A DNA stretch of 22,262 nucleotides from an uncultured Bacilli bacterium (GCA_934096315.1 CAKOLT010000019.1:1-22262); one strand, 5' to 3'; positions 1-6,585 are shown, numbered from the stretch's first letter. The notes: generated by a model from the sequence alone, not told the origin. Translations and numbers: made by a program.

Positions 1-269
1 GGACAAGTATTATCACTATTTAACTTTAAACATATATAATTATCAGGGTTAGCCCCATAATATCTATAATCATCTACTGCAGGAATGATATTTCCAGTAA
101 CACTATCCGCACTACTTATTTCATCATGATGTACCTTATATACTCCACTACCTGAGTCTCCATTTGTTCCATCATCTAATTTTTCTATAAATTTATATGC
201 TGGGGGTATTACCTCCTCTGGTATTAATACTTGTCCATCTTCTAAAGTAAGTTCTCCCCCCTTTAACAT
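1..269 (-). CDS. Continuation of secreted-protein gene in a shifted frame (partial, runs off left edge)
   Basis: This open frame has no stop from its ATG at 269-267 to the window edge (about 89 codons). It reads in the +1 frame relative to the gene at 193-690. The two frames meet at a run of six G on the minus strand (plus-strand C at 256-261). The translation begins MLKGGELTLEDG and includes IPEEVIPPAYKFIEKLDDG, ending near NPDNYICLKLNSDNTCP at the edge. The composition (Asp, Gly and Thr rich, with two Cys near the end) suits an extracellular domain. I read it as the C-terminal continuation of the 193-690 protein, cut off by an indel. Independent initiation at the ATG is possible, but the ribosome binding site there is poor. 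Confidence 0.6.
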   Translation of the reverse strand, partial: MLKGGELTLEDGQVLIPEEVIPPAYKFIEKLDDGTNGDSGSGVYKVHHDEISSADSVTGNIIPAVDDYRYYGANPDNYICLKLNSDNTC

Positions 270-690
270 AACCTGCTACTGACCCTAGTTTAACAGTAAC
301 TGTCTCACTAGTATTATTAACTACTTCAATAGATAGTTGAATACTACTTTCTTTACTAACTACCCCACTAGATTTATCTCTACTTCTTTTCTTATACACT
401 ATATTGTAGTTATCCGGTTCTGTAGTAGGACTAACCATCTCATAATAAATAACATAACTTATCTTCGCAGGATTTGGATTATACATTACCACATCATAAT
501 ACCTAGTCTCGTTAGGTTCTACTACTAACTGTTTAATACTACTGTTACCTATTTGAAATGTATAATCTAAATCCGTTGTACTTGGGGTATTCTCTACTAC
601 ACTAGTATCATAAGCAAGTGTCCTATAAAGGGCAAATACTGTAAACGAAGTTATTACAATTAACAATACAATTACTACTCTTTTTATCAT
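193..690 (-). CDS. Secreted or membrane-anchored protein, N-terminal part (frame broken)
   Basis: The preferred start is the ATG at 690, the eighth codon of a longer open frame, because a GGGAG site lies 7 nt upstream. The N-terminus is a signal peptide or anchor: Lys-Arg followed by about 18 hydrophobic residues (VVIVLLIVITSFTVFALY). The mature part has motifs such as VEPNETRYYDVVMYNPNPAK, resembling the immunoglobulin-like domains of TasA-like or other envelope proteins; this is a resemblance only. After the residues GYVKGG the frame enters a Thr/Arg-rich tail that stops at 193, while the +1 frame stays open to the window edge. With five G instead of six, the two frames would join as VKGGELTLEDG. 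It is therefore either a frameshifted pseudogene, a slippage-prone gene or a sequencing error. Function unknown. Confidence 0.65.
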   Translation of the reverse strand: MIKRVVIVLLIVITSFTVFALYRTLAYDTSVVENTPSTTDLDYTFQIGNSSIKQLVVEPNETRYYDVVMYNPNPAKISYVIYYEMVSPTTEPDNYNIVYKKRSRDKSSGVVSKESSIQLSIEVVNNTSETVTVKLGSVAGYVKGGRTYFRRWTSINTRGGNTPSI

Positions 691-713
691 TATCTTACTC
701 CCTTCAAGCATGT

Positions 714-767
714 AAAAAGACTATGACAAACTAGAATACCATTGTATTCTTACTGTCATAGTCTTTT
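714..767. terminator. Bidirectional cruciform-like terminator
   Basis: The outer arms AAAAGACTATGACA and TGTCATAGTCTTTT pair perfectly, and an inner pair AGAATAC/GTATTCT sits in the loop. A/T runs flank both sides, so it could end transcription on either strand. It lies between the 22-codon ORF (796-864) and the secreted-protein gene. The same GACTATGACA stem recurs at 1583-1606. Confidence 0.7.
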
Positions 768-795
768 ATTCTTATACTATTTTTATTATTTTTAT

Positions 796-864
796 TTAAT
801 TGGCTGTAAACAGCCCCCAAACAAATGTTCGTATTAATGATTTTCCTTTAAAATATTTATTCAT
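796..864 (-). CDS. Small basic peptide, 22 aa (candidate leader or bioactive peptide)
   Basis: The ATG at 864-862 is preceded by a strong AAGAAAGGAG site about 7 nt upstream. The frame gives 22 residues beginning MNKYFKGKSLIR and ending VWGLFTAN before TAA. A well-formed promoter (928-956) and a 13-bp hairpin (881-909) lie upstream, and a bidirectional terminator lies downstream (714-767). This is a complete miniature transcription unit. The last codons contain a small hairpin, GGCTGT/ACAGCC. The peptide has five Lys/Arg and an aromatic C-terminal half, but it is too short for a clear membrane helix. I do not recognise it. It could be a leader peptide for the gene at 690, a small toxin or signal, or the remnant of a longer gene. 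Confidence 0.5.
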   Translation of the reverse strand: MNKYFKGKSLIRTFVWGLFTAN

Positions 865-880
865 GAGGGGCTCCTTTCTT

Positions 881-909
881 AATATATTTTGACTTTGTCA
901 AAATATATT
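881..909 (-). promoter_or_regulatory. 13-bp perfect inverted repeat in the 5' UTR of the 22-codon ORF
   Basis: The arms AATATATTTTGAC and GTCAAAATATATT are separated by 3 nt. They lie between the promoter at 928-956 and the ribosome binding site at 871-880. As RNA this is a tight hairpin just ahead of the ribosome site; as DNA it is a plausible repressor operator just downstream of the start site. Which of the two is not decidable here. Confidence 0.55.
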
Positions 910-927
910 ACTTTCTTTACAATAAAC

Positions 928-956
928 ATTATACTATATAATTTTGTGCTCTTCAA
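928..956 (-). promoter_or_regulatory. Sigma-A promoter for the 22-codon ORF
   Basis: On the minus strand TTGAAG (951-956) and TATAAT (928-933) are separated by exactly 17 nt. Transcription would start near 920 and read through the inverted repeat into the 22-codon ORF. Confidence 0.65.
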
Positions 957-986
957 GTGTTTTTTTAATTTTTTTTGTAAAAAATA

Positions 987-1015
987 TTGATATTATTTTA
1001 AATATCGAGTATAAT
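987..1015 (+). promoter_or_regulatory. Promoter of antisense RNA, module 1
   Basis: TTGATA (987-992) and TATAAT (1010-1015) are separated by 17 nt on the plus strand. The start site would be near 1021, giving a short RNA that ends at the hairpin 1066-1093. The upstream sequence TAAAAAATATTGA is shared with the promoters at 1290-1295 and 1335-1362. Confidence 0.65.
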
Positions 1016-1020
1016 ATATA

Positions 1021-1097
1021 CAGAAAGGAAGTCCTATAGCTAGGCTAGCCTTTAAGTTTATAGTTAACCTTAACTAATTAAATAGTTAAGGTTTTTA
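1021..1097 (+). ncRNA. Predicted antitoxin antisense RNA of about 75 nt
   Basis: The 5' end follows the promoter at 987-1015 and the 3' end is the T-run after the hairpin 1066-1093. The RNA carries the palindrome AGGCTAGCCT. A TAGGCTAGCCTT direct repeat at 1041-1052 matches one at 1232-1243, which lies in the 5' UTR of the convergent toxin mRNA. Because the two RNAs are read in opposite directions, this repeat gives 12 nt of complementarity between them. They also overlap at the shared terminator. This is the layout known for par/Fst of Enterococcus plasmids. No coding capacity is evident. Its existence is inferred from sequence only. Confidence 0.55.
1066..1093. terminator. Shared bidirectional terminator of module 1
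   Basis: AACCTTAACT (1066-1075) and AGTTAAGGTT (1084-1093) form a perfect 10-bp stem with an 8-nt loop. A TTTTT run follows on the plus strand, and the toxin mRNA ends here from the other side. In module 2 the matching hairpin has two mismatched positions. Confidence 0.65.
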
Positions 1098-1099
1098 TA

Positions 1100-1195
1100 T
1101 TACCAAATTGCTATTATAGCAATTATTATGGTAATATTAATTAGAATAATAATTATTTTATTAAATATTTTTAATATAAATAATTTTTTATTCAT
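1100..1195 (-). CDS. Small hydrophobic peptide, 31 aa, predicted type I toxin
   Basis: The ATG at 1195-1193 follows an AGAAAGGTAGGTG ribosome site. The peptide has a short basic start (MNKKLFILKIFNK) followed by about 18 residues that are almost all Ile, Leu or Ala, ending in Trp. This predicts a single membrane-spanning helix, as in Fst/Ldr/TxpA-type toxins that act at the inner membrane. Its mRNA would start near 1260 from the promoter at 1267-1295 and end at the terminator 1066-1093, about 195 nt. The long 5' UTR contains the repeat complementary to the antisense RNA. No database family is claimed; assignment rests on length, hydrophobicity and locus layout. Very high A+T makes chance ORFs rich in Ile/Lys/Asn, which is the main caution. 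Confidence 0.6.
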   Translation of the reverse strand: MNKKLFILKIFNKIIIILINITIIIAIIAIW

Positions 1196-1231
1196 AATAT
1201 CACCTACCTTTCTGGGTTTCCCCAAAAATTG

Positions 1232-1243
1232 TAGGCTAGCCTT
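1232..1243. repeat. Direct repeat TAGGCTAGCCTT (right copy; left copy 1041-1052)
   Basis: The same 12 bases occur at 1041-1052 (antisense RNA 5' region) and 1232-1243 (toxin mRNA 5' UTR), and again at 1380-1391 in module 2. A degenerate TAGACTAGCCTA is at 1559-1570. The core AGGCTAGCCT is a perfect 10-bp palindrome, so the RNAs could also pair loop to loop. Confidence 0.7.
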
Positions 1244-1266
1244 AACTATATTAGACTTCCTAATTA

Positions 1267-1295
1267 ATAATATAATATTTTTAATTAATAGTCAA
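1267..1295 (-). promoter_or_regulatory. Promoter of the predicted toxin mRNA, module 1
   Basis: On the minus strand TTGACT (1290-1295) and TATTAT (1267-1272) are 17 nt apart. The transcript would begin near 1260 with AGGAAGTC, which resembles the 5' end of the antisense RNA (AGGAAGTC at 1027-1034). Confidence 0.6.
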
Positions 1296-1334
1296 TATTT
1301 TTTACGAAAAAGTTTATTTTTTTTACAAAAAATA

Positions 1335-1362
1335 TTGACTTTATTTTAATATCTAGTATAAT
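1335..1362 (+). promoter_or_regulatory. Promoter of antisense RNA, module 2
   Basis: TTGACT (1335-1340) and TATAAT (1357-1362) are separated by 16 nt. Transcription would start near 1369 and cross TAGGCTAGCCTT at 1380-1391. The terminator hairpin at about 1407-1432 is imperfect compared with module 1. Confidence 0.55.
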
Positions 1363-1438
1363 ATATATTGAATGGTAGTTAGGCTAGCCTTTATGTTTGT
1401 GGTTGACCTTAACTAATTAAATAGCTAAAGATTTTATA

Positions 1439-1540
1439 TTACCTAATTGCTATTATAGCAATTATAACGGTAATATTAATAAGAATAATTATTATTCTAT
1501 TAAATAATTTTAATATAAATAATTTTTTAAAAGAAATACC
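1439..1540 (-). pseudogene. Relic of the second small hydrophobic peptide
   Basis: The frame 1439-1528 encodes a close copy of the module 1 peptide (KKLFILKLFNR, then an Ile-rich helix ending IAIIAIR). The ATG is gone: where module 1 has ATG-AAT, this copy has TCT-TTT, and no ATG, GTG or TTG lies in frame before the upstream stop. The AGAAAGG site remains, directly against the altered codons. No good promoter is visible upstream because the murD 3' end and its hairpin lie there. I call it non-functional as a toxin gene, although ATT initiation cannot be excluded. Confidence 0.6.
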
Positions 1541-1582
1541 TTTCTGGGTTTAAAAAAATAGACTAGCCTATACTATCAAAAG

Positions 1583-1606
1583 GACTATGACAAAACTGTC
1601 ATAGTC
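1583..1606. terminator. Terminator after murD, same stem as 714-767
   Basis: GACTATGACA and TGTCATAGTC form a perfect 10-bp stem with a 4-nt loop, beginning 6 nt after the murD stop. It is flanked by AAAA and TTTT, so it can work on both strands. The stem is identical to that at 719-728/754-763. Confidence 0.75.
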
Positions 1607-1611
1607 TTTTA

Positions 1612-2961
1612 TTATTCAGGTAAATTATTTACTAAATCTTTAAACTTAATTCCTCTATCTGCAAAATTTTTAAACATATCAAAGCTAGCAGATGCTGGAC
1701 TAAATAATACTATATCCCCATGAGTACTATGCTTATATGCAGTATCTACTGCTTCTTTTAAACTATTACATTTATATATAGGCATATCTCTTCCTTCTTT
1801 TTTTAATTCATTACTTACAGCATTATATATTTTATCAGTGGTATTACCTATTAGTATTAATACTCTGACTTTTTCTACTATTGGTTTAGCAATTGGTTCG
1901 TAACTTATGTTTTTATCATAACCTCCGGCGATTAAGACAATGTTTTCATCATAGGAATATAGTCCTGCGATTGTTCTAGTGGGACTACTGCTAACACTAT
2001 CATTATACCATTTAATACCATTTATTGTTCTAACTAATTCTAGTCTATGTTCTACACCTCCGAAGGATTTAATAACTTCTTTGGCTTTGTTTATATCTAC
2101 TAAATCAGATATGGCAGTTAACATGGCTGCGATGTTTTCATAATTGTGGTGTCCTCTTAGTTTTATATCTTCTTTTTGTAAAAAGATATTACCTTCTTTA
2201 TCATATATGGTATCTTCTAGGGTATAAAATCCATCTGTTATTTTTTTATGACCACTAAAGTGTCTAGTTATACCATTTGTTATAAATTTATTTGTGATAT
2301 CATTATCACTATTTACTACGAGAATACCGGTTTTATCTTGGTATTTATATATATTTTGTTTACTAGTTATATATTCGTTAAAGTCTTTATGGATATCTAA
2401 ATGGTTTTCACTTATATTAGTTATAATACTAATATCTGGGGATACTTCCATACCCATAAGCTGAAAACTTGATAATTCTAAGACTACTATGTCTTCTTTT
2501 TTCATATCTTTAATACTAGTAAATAAGGGATAGCCAATGTTTCCTCCGAGAAATGTTTTATAACCACATTTTTTTAATACTTCGTTTATTAAAGTAGTGG
2601 TTGTAGTTTTTCCATCGCTTCCTGTTACTCCGATTACTTTAGAGGTGGTTAATTTAATTACTTCTTCTATTTCTGAAGTTATAATAGTTCCACTTTCTTT
2701 AGCTTTAATTAAAGAACTTCTAGTAGGGAGGATACTAGGGGATCTGAATATGTAGTCATATCCTTCTAGGTTATCCATACATCCTTTACCAGTGTAGATA
2801 TTTAAGTTATAAGGGTTATCATATTCTAATTCTTTTTCATTATATATATCTATATCACATGATAAATCGTATAAGTATTTTACTAGGGGTTTATTGCTGA
2901 CTCCGAGTCCTAAGATAGCAACCTTTTTCCCCTTAATATTATTATTAAATTCTTCTAACAT
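1612..2961 (-). CDS. murD: UDP-N-acetylmuramoyl-L-alanine--D-glutamate ligase
   Basis: MurD adds D-glutamate to UDP-MurNAc-L-Ala in the cytoplasmic stage of peptidoglycan synthesis, using ATP. The 449 residues match the family length. The N-terminal Rossmann-like region carries VAILGLGVSNKPL (about 14-26). The ATP P-loop is GVTGSDGKTTT (111-121). LELSSFQL (161-168), the HNYEN segment (272-276), FGGVEHRLE (300-308), NDSVSSSPTRT (320-330) and LIAGGYDKN (343-351) follow, and the C-terminal domain has SPASASFDMFKNFADRG. The start overlaps the addA stop by one base (TAATG), and a GGAGGT site lies just upstream, so the two genes are translationally coupled. The NDS-xxx-N motif has S-P where many homologues have A-T; this is a mild variant. 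Confidence 0.95.
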   Translation of the reverse strand: MLEEFNNNIKGKKVAILGLGVSNKPLVKYLYDLSCDIDIYNEKELEYDNPYNLNIYTGKGCMDNLEGYDYIFRSPSILPTRSSLIKAKESGTIITSEIEEVIKLTTSKVIGVTGSDGKTTTTTLINEVLKKCGYKTFLGGNIGYPLFTSIKDMKKEDIVVLELSSFQLMGMEVSPDISIITNISENHLDIHKDFNEYITSKQNIYKYQDKTGILVVNSDNDITNKFITNGITRHFSGHKKITDGFYTLEDTIYDKEGNIFLQKEDIKLRGHHNYENIAAMLTAISDLVDINKAKEVIKSFGGVEHRLELVRTINGIKWYNDSVSSSPTRTIAGLYSYDENIVLIAGGYDKNISYEPIAKPIVEKVRVLILIGNTTDKIYNAVSNELKKEGRDMPIYKCNSLKEAVDTAYKHSTHGDIVLFSPASASFDMFKNFADRGIKFKDLVNNLPE

Positions 2962-5900
2962 TATTTTACCTCCTTAAATTTATTTTCTAATATAGAATAC
3001 AAATATGTATTTACTTTTTTTCCACTTTTTTTAGTTATATATTTTTTATACCCGAGTAGTTGTTTATTGTAACCAGCATCTTCTATATTATTTAGTTTAT
3101 AATCTATTATATCAATATAATCTTCATACTCTATCATTAAATCTATTATACCATGTTTTCTGGTGTTATCATCATCATATATGAATTCATATTCTTTATA
3201 TATTTTAGAGTTATTTATATTCTTAAATATTTCATGAGATAATAGTTTTTTTACTATTTCTTCGTTATTATCTTCTTTAAAATTACTAACTTCAAGTAAG
3301 TAATGGGCATATTTACCATAATCTATATTTTTTAATTCTCTATTTGTGAGAAGTTTATTTACACTCTTTGAATAGCTTTCTTCCTTTACTAATTTATATT
3401 CTTTATCTAACTGTTTAATTTCTAAAATATCTTTACTTATAGGTATTATATCTTTATAACTAGTAGATTTTACTTTGTCATAGTCATGAGATAGTGAAAT
3501 AGAATCTAGGTTAATGTTTTTTACATAACCCTCCATTACGTTTTTTATAGAAAGAAGGATGTCTCTAAAACTACGGTAATTTATTTTATTACTGCTTACC
3601 TCATCCGCTATGTTAGGTAGAAGCATAATCATTTTTTCTTTGCAGCGGGTTACTGCTACATAAAAGAGTCTTATTTTCTCACTTATTTCTTCTTTTATAT
3701 AGTCTTCTTTTAATAAGCTTTTGTATATGCTTGGGGTTATTCCTTCATTAAAATATGGTACAATGAAACCGTATTTACGATCAAATATAAATTTTTCTTT
3801 AATATCTCCGATGTTGAATTTTTTGTAGAGATTGGCAAAGTAACATAGGTGATATTCTAATCCTTTAGATTTATGGATAGTCATTATTTTAACAGCGTCG
3901 GTTGAGGATAATTTAGTAGAATAACTTATATCATAGCCTTTTTCTATTAAAGTGTTTAAATAGTCTATAAAATCGTTTAGGGTATAATTTATATCACTTA
4001 TGTTTTTAGCTACTTCAGATAATTTATCTAATTTAATTAATCCTTCATTTATATTACCAATAGTAATTAGTTTGTTATAATAGTCGAATGTGGTAATTAT
4101 TCTTTCTATGACTTCGTATATGGACATCTTTTTTAAATCTTTAAAATTATCTTTAATAGTTATGTATAACTGTGTATCTTTATACTTTTTGTTTAAAACT
4201 ATATTATATATTTCTTCATCGGTTAATTTATAGAGAAAACTTCGAGTAATGCTAACGTATAGGTATTCGAACTCTTTGTCTAAAGTGTTGTTGTTTATTT
4301 TGAGGATTAATGAGAGTAAATTTTTAATGGTAATTATGTCCATATCATTAATCATTTTTTCGTCTTTATATAAGTTGATGGGGATGTTATTATAGATAAA
4401 TACTTTTTTGAATAAATCAAAATTGGTACTTCGATCTAATAAGATAACTATATCGCTGTATTTGATATCTCTTACTATTTTGTCATCTTTATCAAATACT
4501 TTGAATTTATTATTTATTTTGTCTTTGATGTCTTTAGCAATTATAAAGGCTTCTATCTCGTCTTTAGAGTACTCTTCATCCTTATCATAAAGGTAGTTGT
4601 ATATGTCTAGGTTGTAATTTTCTTTAGTACTTCCCTCATTTATATAAGAGGTATTTCCGAATACCATTTGATGGCTACTTATGTAATCGGCTCCTCCGAC
4701 TTCATCGTCCATAACTAAGTTAAATATGGTATTGATGTTCTCAATTACTTCCTTTCTAGAACGGAAGTTTTTATTTAAATCTATTTTTAAGCCTCCGTTA
4801 TTTTGGCTATAGTTATCGTATTTGTTTTTAAATATATATGGGTTGGCATTTCTAAAGCGGTATATGGATTGTTTTATATCTCCGACCATATATACGTTAT
4901 TGTTACTAATTAGGGAAATGAACTCCTCCTGGATATCATTGGTGTCCTGATACTCATCGAGTAGTATTTCTTTAAAGCCATCTTTTACTTCTTCTTTGAT
5001 ATCATGGTTTGTGCGGAGTAAATTTATAGCCATCATTTCTATATCATTAAATTCGTATACATCATATTCGTTTTTATATGTATTTATCATTTCATCTAAT
5101 TCTAGTAGTAATTTAATGATGATTTTTACAGTACTTGAAGTTGATAAAATAGAGTTATATATTTCATCATAAGATTCATAAGTACATAAAGATTTAATTT
5201 CTTTAATGGTACTAGATATCTCTTCTTTTATTTTTTTGGCTTCTTCTGATTCTTCTCTAAGACTAGGTAGTCTAACGTTTAGGCAGTTAGATATTTCATC
5301 ATAGGTATTACTGTTAAAAAGATATGTTAAACACTTTTCTAATTTTTCGTAATAGTCACTTGAAACGTAATTTCTTATATCTTGTAATAGATATTTGATA
5401 TTATCTATTTTATTTTTAATTAAATCTATATATTTATTAATATCTGATTTAATGTTATCAGGATTAAATTTATTATCCATATAATTTTTTAAATATTCTT
5501 CCTTATCCATGATCATATCAGTTTTAGAAGATAATTCTAGAATATAGTTAAATATTTCTTTATCATCTTTTACACAGAATGTATCAATAAAATTTAAGAA
5601 CTCTTTGTCTTCTAGGGCGTAATATTTATTAAAAATATCTTCAAGAAATTTATTCTTTTTTATATTTATTACCCCTTCAGGAGCAATGCTTATATTTTTA
5701 CTTACATTAAGTAGATAATGATATTTTTTAACTAAGGATAAGGCATAACTATCAAATGTAGTAATATAAGAAGAGTCTATTTTATCTAGTTGCTCCTTTA
5801 GGTGAGGAAGTTTACTTATTTTCTTTCTTATTCTTTCTTTCATTTCTCCTGCGGCAGCTTTAGTAAAAGTTAATATTAATAATTCATTAATATTTATACC

Positions 5901-6023
5901 TTGTTCTAACTTCTTTATAACTCTTTCACTAAGTACTGCAGTTTTACCAGAACCAGCCCCCGCTGATACAATAATATTAAGGCCACTTTCATTAATGGCC
6001 TTTTCTTGTTCTTTTGTCCACAT
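2961..6023 (-). CDS. addA: ATP-dependent helicase/nuclease subunit A (AddA)
   Basis: AddA is the UvrD-type 3'-5' helicase and nuclease subunit of AddAB, which processes double-strand DNA ends for recombination. Helicase motifs appear in order: AGAGSGKT (21-28), LLDEYQDTN (354-362), VGDIKQSIYRFR (380-391), NKNFRS (417-422), IMTIHKSKGLEY (713-724) and RLFYVAVTRCKEK (785-797). The C-terminal PD-(D/E)xK nuclease has GIIDLMIE with Asp961, IIDYK with Asp974 and Lys976, and QLLGYKKY near 988-995. At 1020 residues it is shorter than the roughly 1200-residue Bacillus protein. The start has a GAAAGGGG site. No addB partner, which usually precedes addA, is next to it; the upstream neighbour is an unknown small protein. 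Confidence 0.93.
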   Translation of the reverse strand: MWTKEQEKAINESGLNIIVSAGAGSGKTAVLSERVIKKLEQGININELLILTFTKAAAGEMKERIRKKISKLPHLKEQLDKIDSSYITTFDSYALSLVKKYHYLLNVSKNISIAPEGVINIKKNKFLEDIFNKYYALEDKEFLNFIDTFCVKDDKEIFNYILELSSKTDMIMDKEEYLKNYMDNKFNPDNIKSDINKYIDLIKNKIDNIKYLLQDIRNYVSSDYYEKLEKCLTYLFNSNTYDEISNCLNVRLPSLREESEEAKKIKEEISSTIKEIKSLCTYESYDEIYNSILSTSSTVKIIIKLLLELDEMINTYKNEYDVYEFNDIEMMAINLLRTNHDIKEEVKDGFKEILLDEYQDTNDIQEEFISLISNNNVYMVGDIKQSIYRFRNANPYIFKNKYDNYSQNNGGLKIDLNKNFRSRKEVIENINTIFNLVMDDEVGGADYISSHQMVFGNTSYINEGSTKENYNLDIYNYLYDKDEEYSKDEIEAFIIAKDIKDKINNKFKVFDKDDKIVRDIKYSDIVILLDRSTNFDLFKKVFIYNNIPINLYKDEKMINDMDIITIKNLLSLILKINNNTLDKEFEYLYVSITRSFLYKLTDEEIYNIVLNKKYKDTQLYITIKDNFKDLKKMSIYEVIERIITTFDYYNKLITIGNINEGLIKLDKLSEVAKNISDINYTLNDFIDYLNTLIEKGYDISYSTKLSSTDAVKIMTIHKSKGLEYHLCYFANLYKKFNIGDIKEKFIFDRKYGFIVPYFNEGITPSIYKSLLKEDYIKEEISEKIRLFYVAVTRCKEKMIMLLPNIADEVSSNKINYRSFRDILLSIKNVMEGYVKNINLDSISLSHDYDKVKSTSYKDIIPISKDILEIKQLDKEYKLVKEESYSKSVNKLLTNRELKNIDYGKYAHYLLEVSNFKEDNNEEIVKKLLSHEIFKNINNSKIYKEYEFIYDDDNTRKHGIIDLMIEYEDYIDIIDYKLNNIEDAGYNKQLLGYKKYITKKSGKKVNTYLYSILENKFKEVK

Positions 6024-6042
6024 ATTTAACCCCTTTCTTGTT

Positions 6043-6585
6043 TTATTTTACAAGGTGTTTACTTCTTTTCTTATGATGAGAGTTAACGATATCTTCATCT
6101 AACTGGTCAGATAGAATACCTAATATATTTATAAGCATATTAGCATCTCTTTTGGCATGTCTTGAAATTCTTTCAGACCTATTAATTAGATCTATTTTAA
6201 GTCTTGCTAAATACATTATTTCTCTTTTTTCTCTGATAGAATATTTACTAATAGAACTTGCAAATACTCCATTTTTATAATCTTGTTTTAATTCTTTTAG
6301 TGTGTATACTAGTTCTGTTGCATTAGATAATCTTTCTAACATTTTAACGTCTCCGGTTTCCCACATTCTAAAATTTAGATACTCTAATGTTTCTTTATCA
6401 TATGATATAATTCTAACTGCTATTTCTTCTTTTGATTTATCACTAGTTCTTATTACATCAATAAGTGCAGAATAACAATCTATTAATTTATCTGCCATAT
6501 CTTTTCCTAATTCTTCCCCAAGTAATTCTTTACTCTTTTTAATTAAATTTACTTCATATTCATTATAACTTCTTCTTAATCTCAT
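6043..6585 (-). CDS. Hypothetical helical protein, 180 aa
   Basis: I do not recognise this protein. It is rich in Lys, Arg, Glu, Leu and Ile with no signal peptide or membrane segment, so it is likely cytoplasmic and mostly alpha-helical. The C-terminus is strongly basic (SHHKKRSKHLVK), suggesting nucleic-acid or ribosome contact; that is inference. The start ATG at 6585 has a GGGAG site. It sits 19 nt ahead of addA and just behind the efp terminator, so it probably shares a transcript with addA and murD. NusB often follows efp in relatives, but the sequence does not show NusB motifs. Confidence 0.75.
   Translation of the reverse strand: MRLRRSYNEYEVNLIKKSKELLGEELGKDMADKLIDCYSALIDVIRTSDKSKEEIAVRIISYDKETLEYLNFRMWETGDVKMLERLSNATELVYTLKELKQDYKNGVFASSISKYSIREKREIMYLARLKIDLINRSERISRHAKRDANMLINILGILSDQLDEDIVNSHHKKRSKHLVK

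Larger units (their letters stand above)
987..1570. repeat. Tandem pair of type I toxin-antitoxin-like modules
   Basis: Two diverged copies of one unit are offset by about 339 bp (987-1295 and 1335-1570). Shared landmarks in order are a TTGA...TATAAT promoter on the plus strand, TAGGCTAGCCTT, a CCTTAACTAATTAAATAG hairpin segment, ATTACC...GGTAAT around AATTGCTATTATAGCAATT, a T-rich stretch encoding the minus-strand peptide, ACCTTTCTGGGTTT (ribosome site on minus), and a second GCTAGCC-type repeat. Copy 1 has every element of a convergent type I module; copy 2 is degraded. Confidence 0.7.

Noticed and set aside
255..264. Programmed -1 frameshifting at A-AAA-GGG-type slip sequence
   Set aside because: The downstream frame is +1 (or -2) relative to the first, so a normal -1 slip at AAAGGG would not reach it.
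1128..1349. A 73-codon plus-strand ORF rich in Ile/Leu/Phe over the toxin-like module
   Set aside because: It lies antisense to the 31-codon ORF, has no ribosome site, and crosses the toxin promoter and repeats; it is what AT-rich DNA gives by chance.
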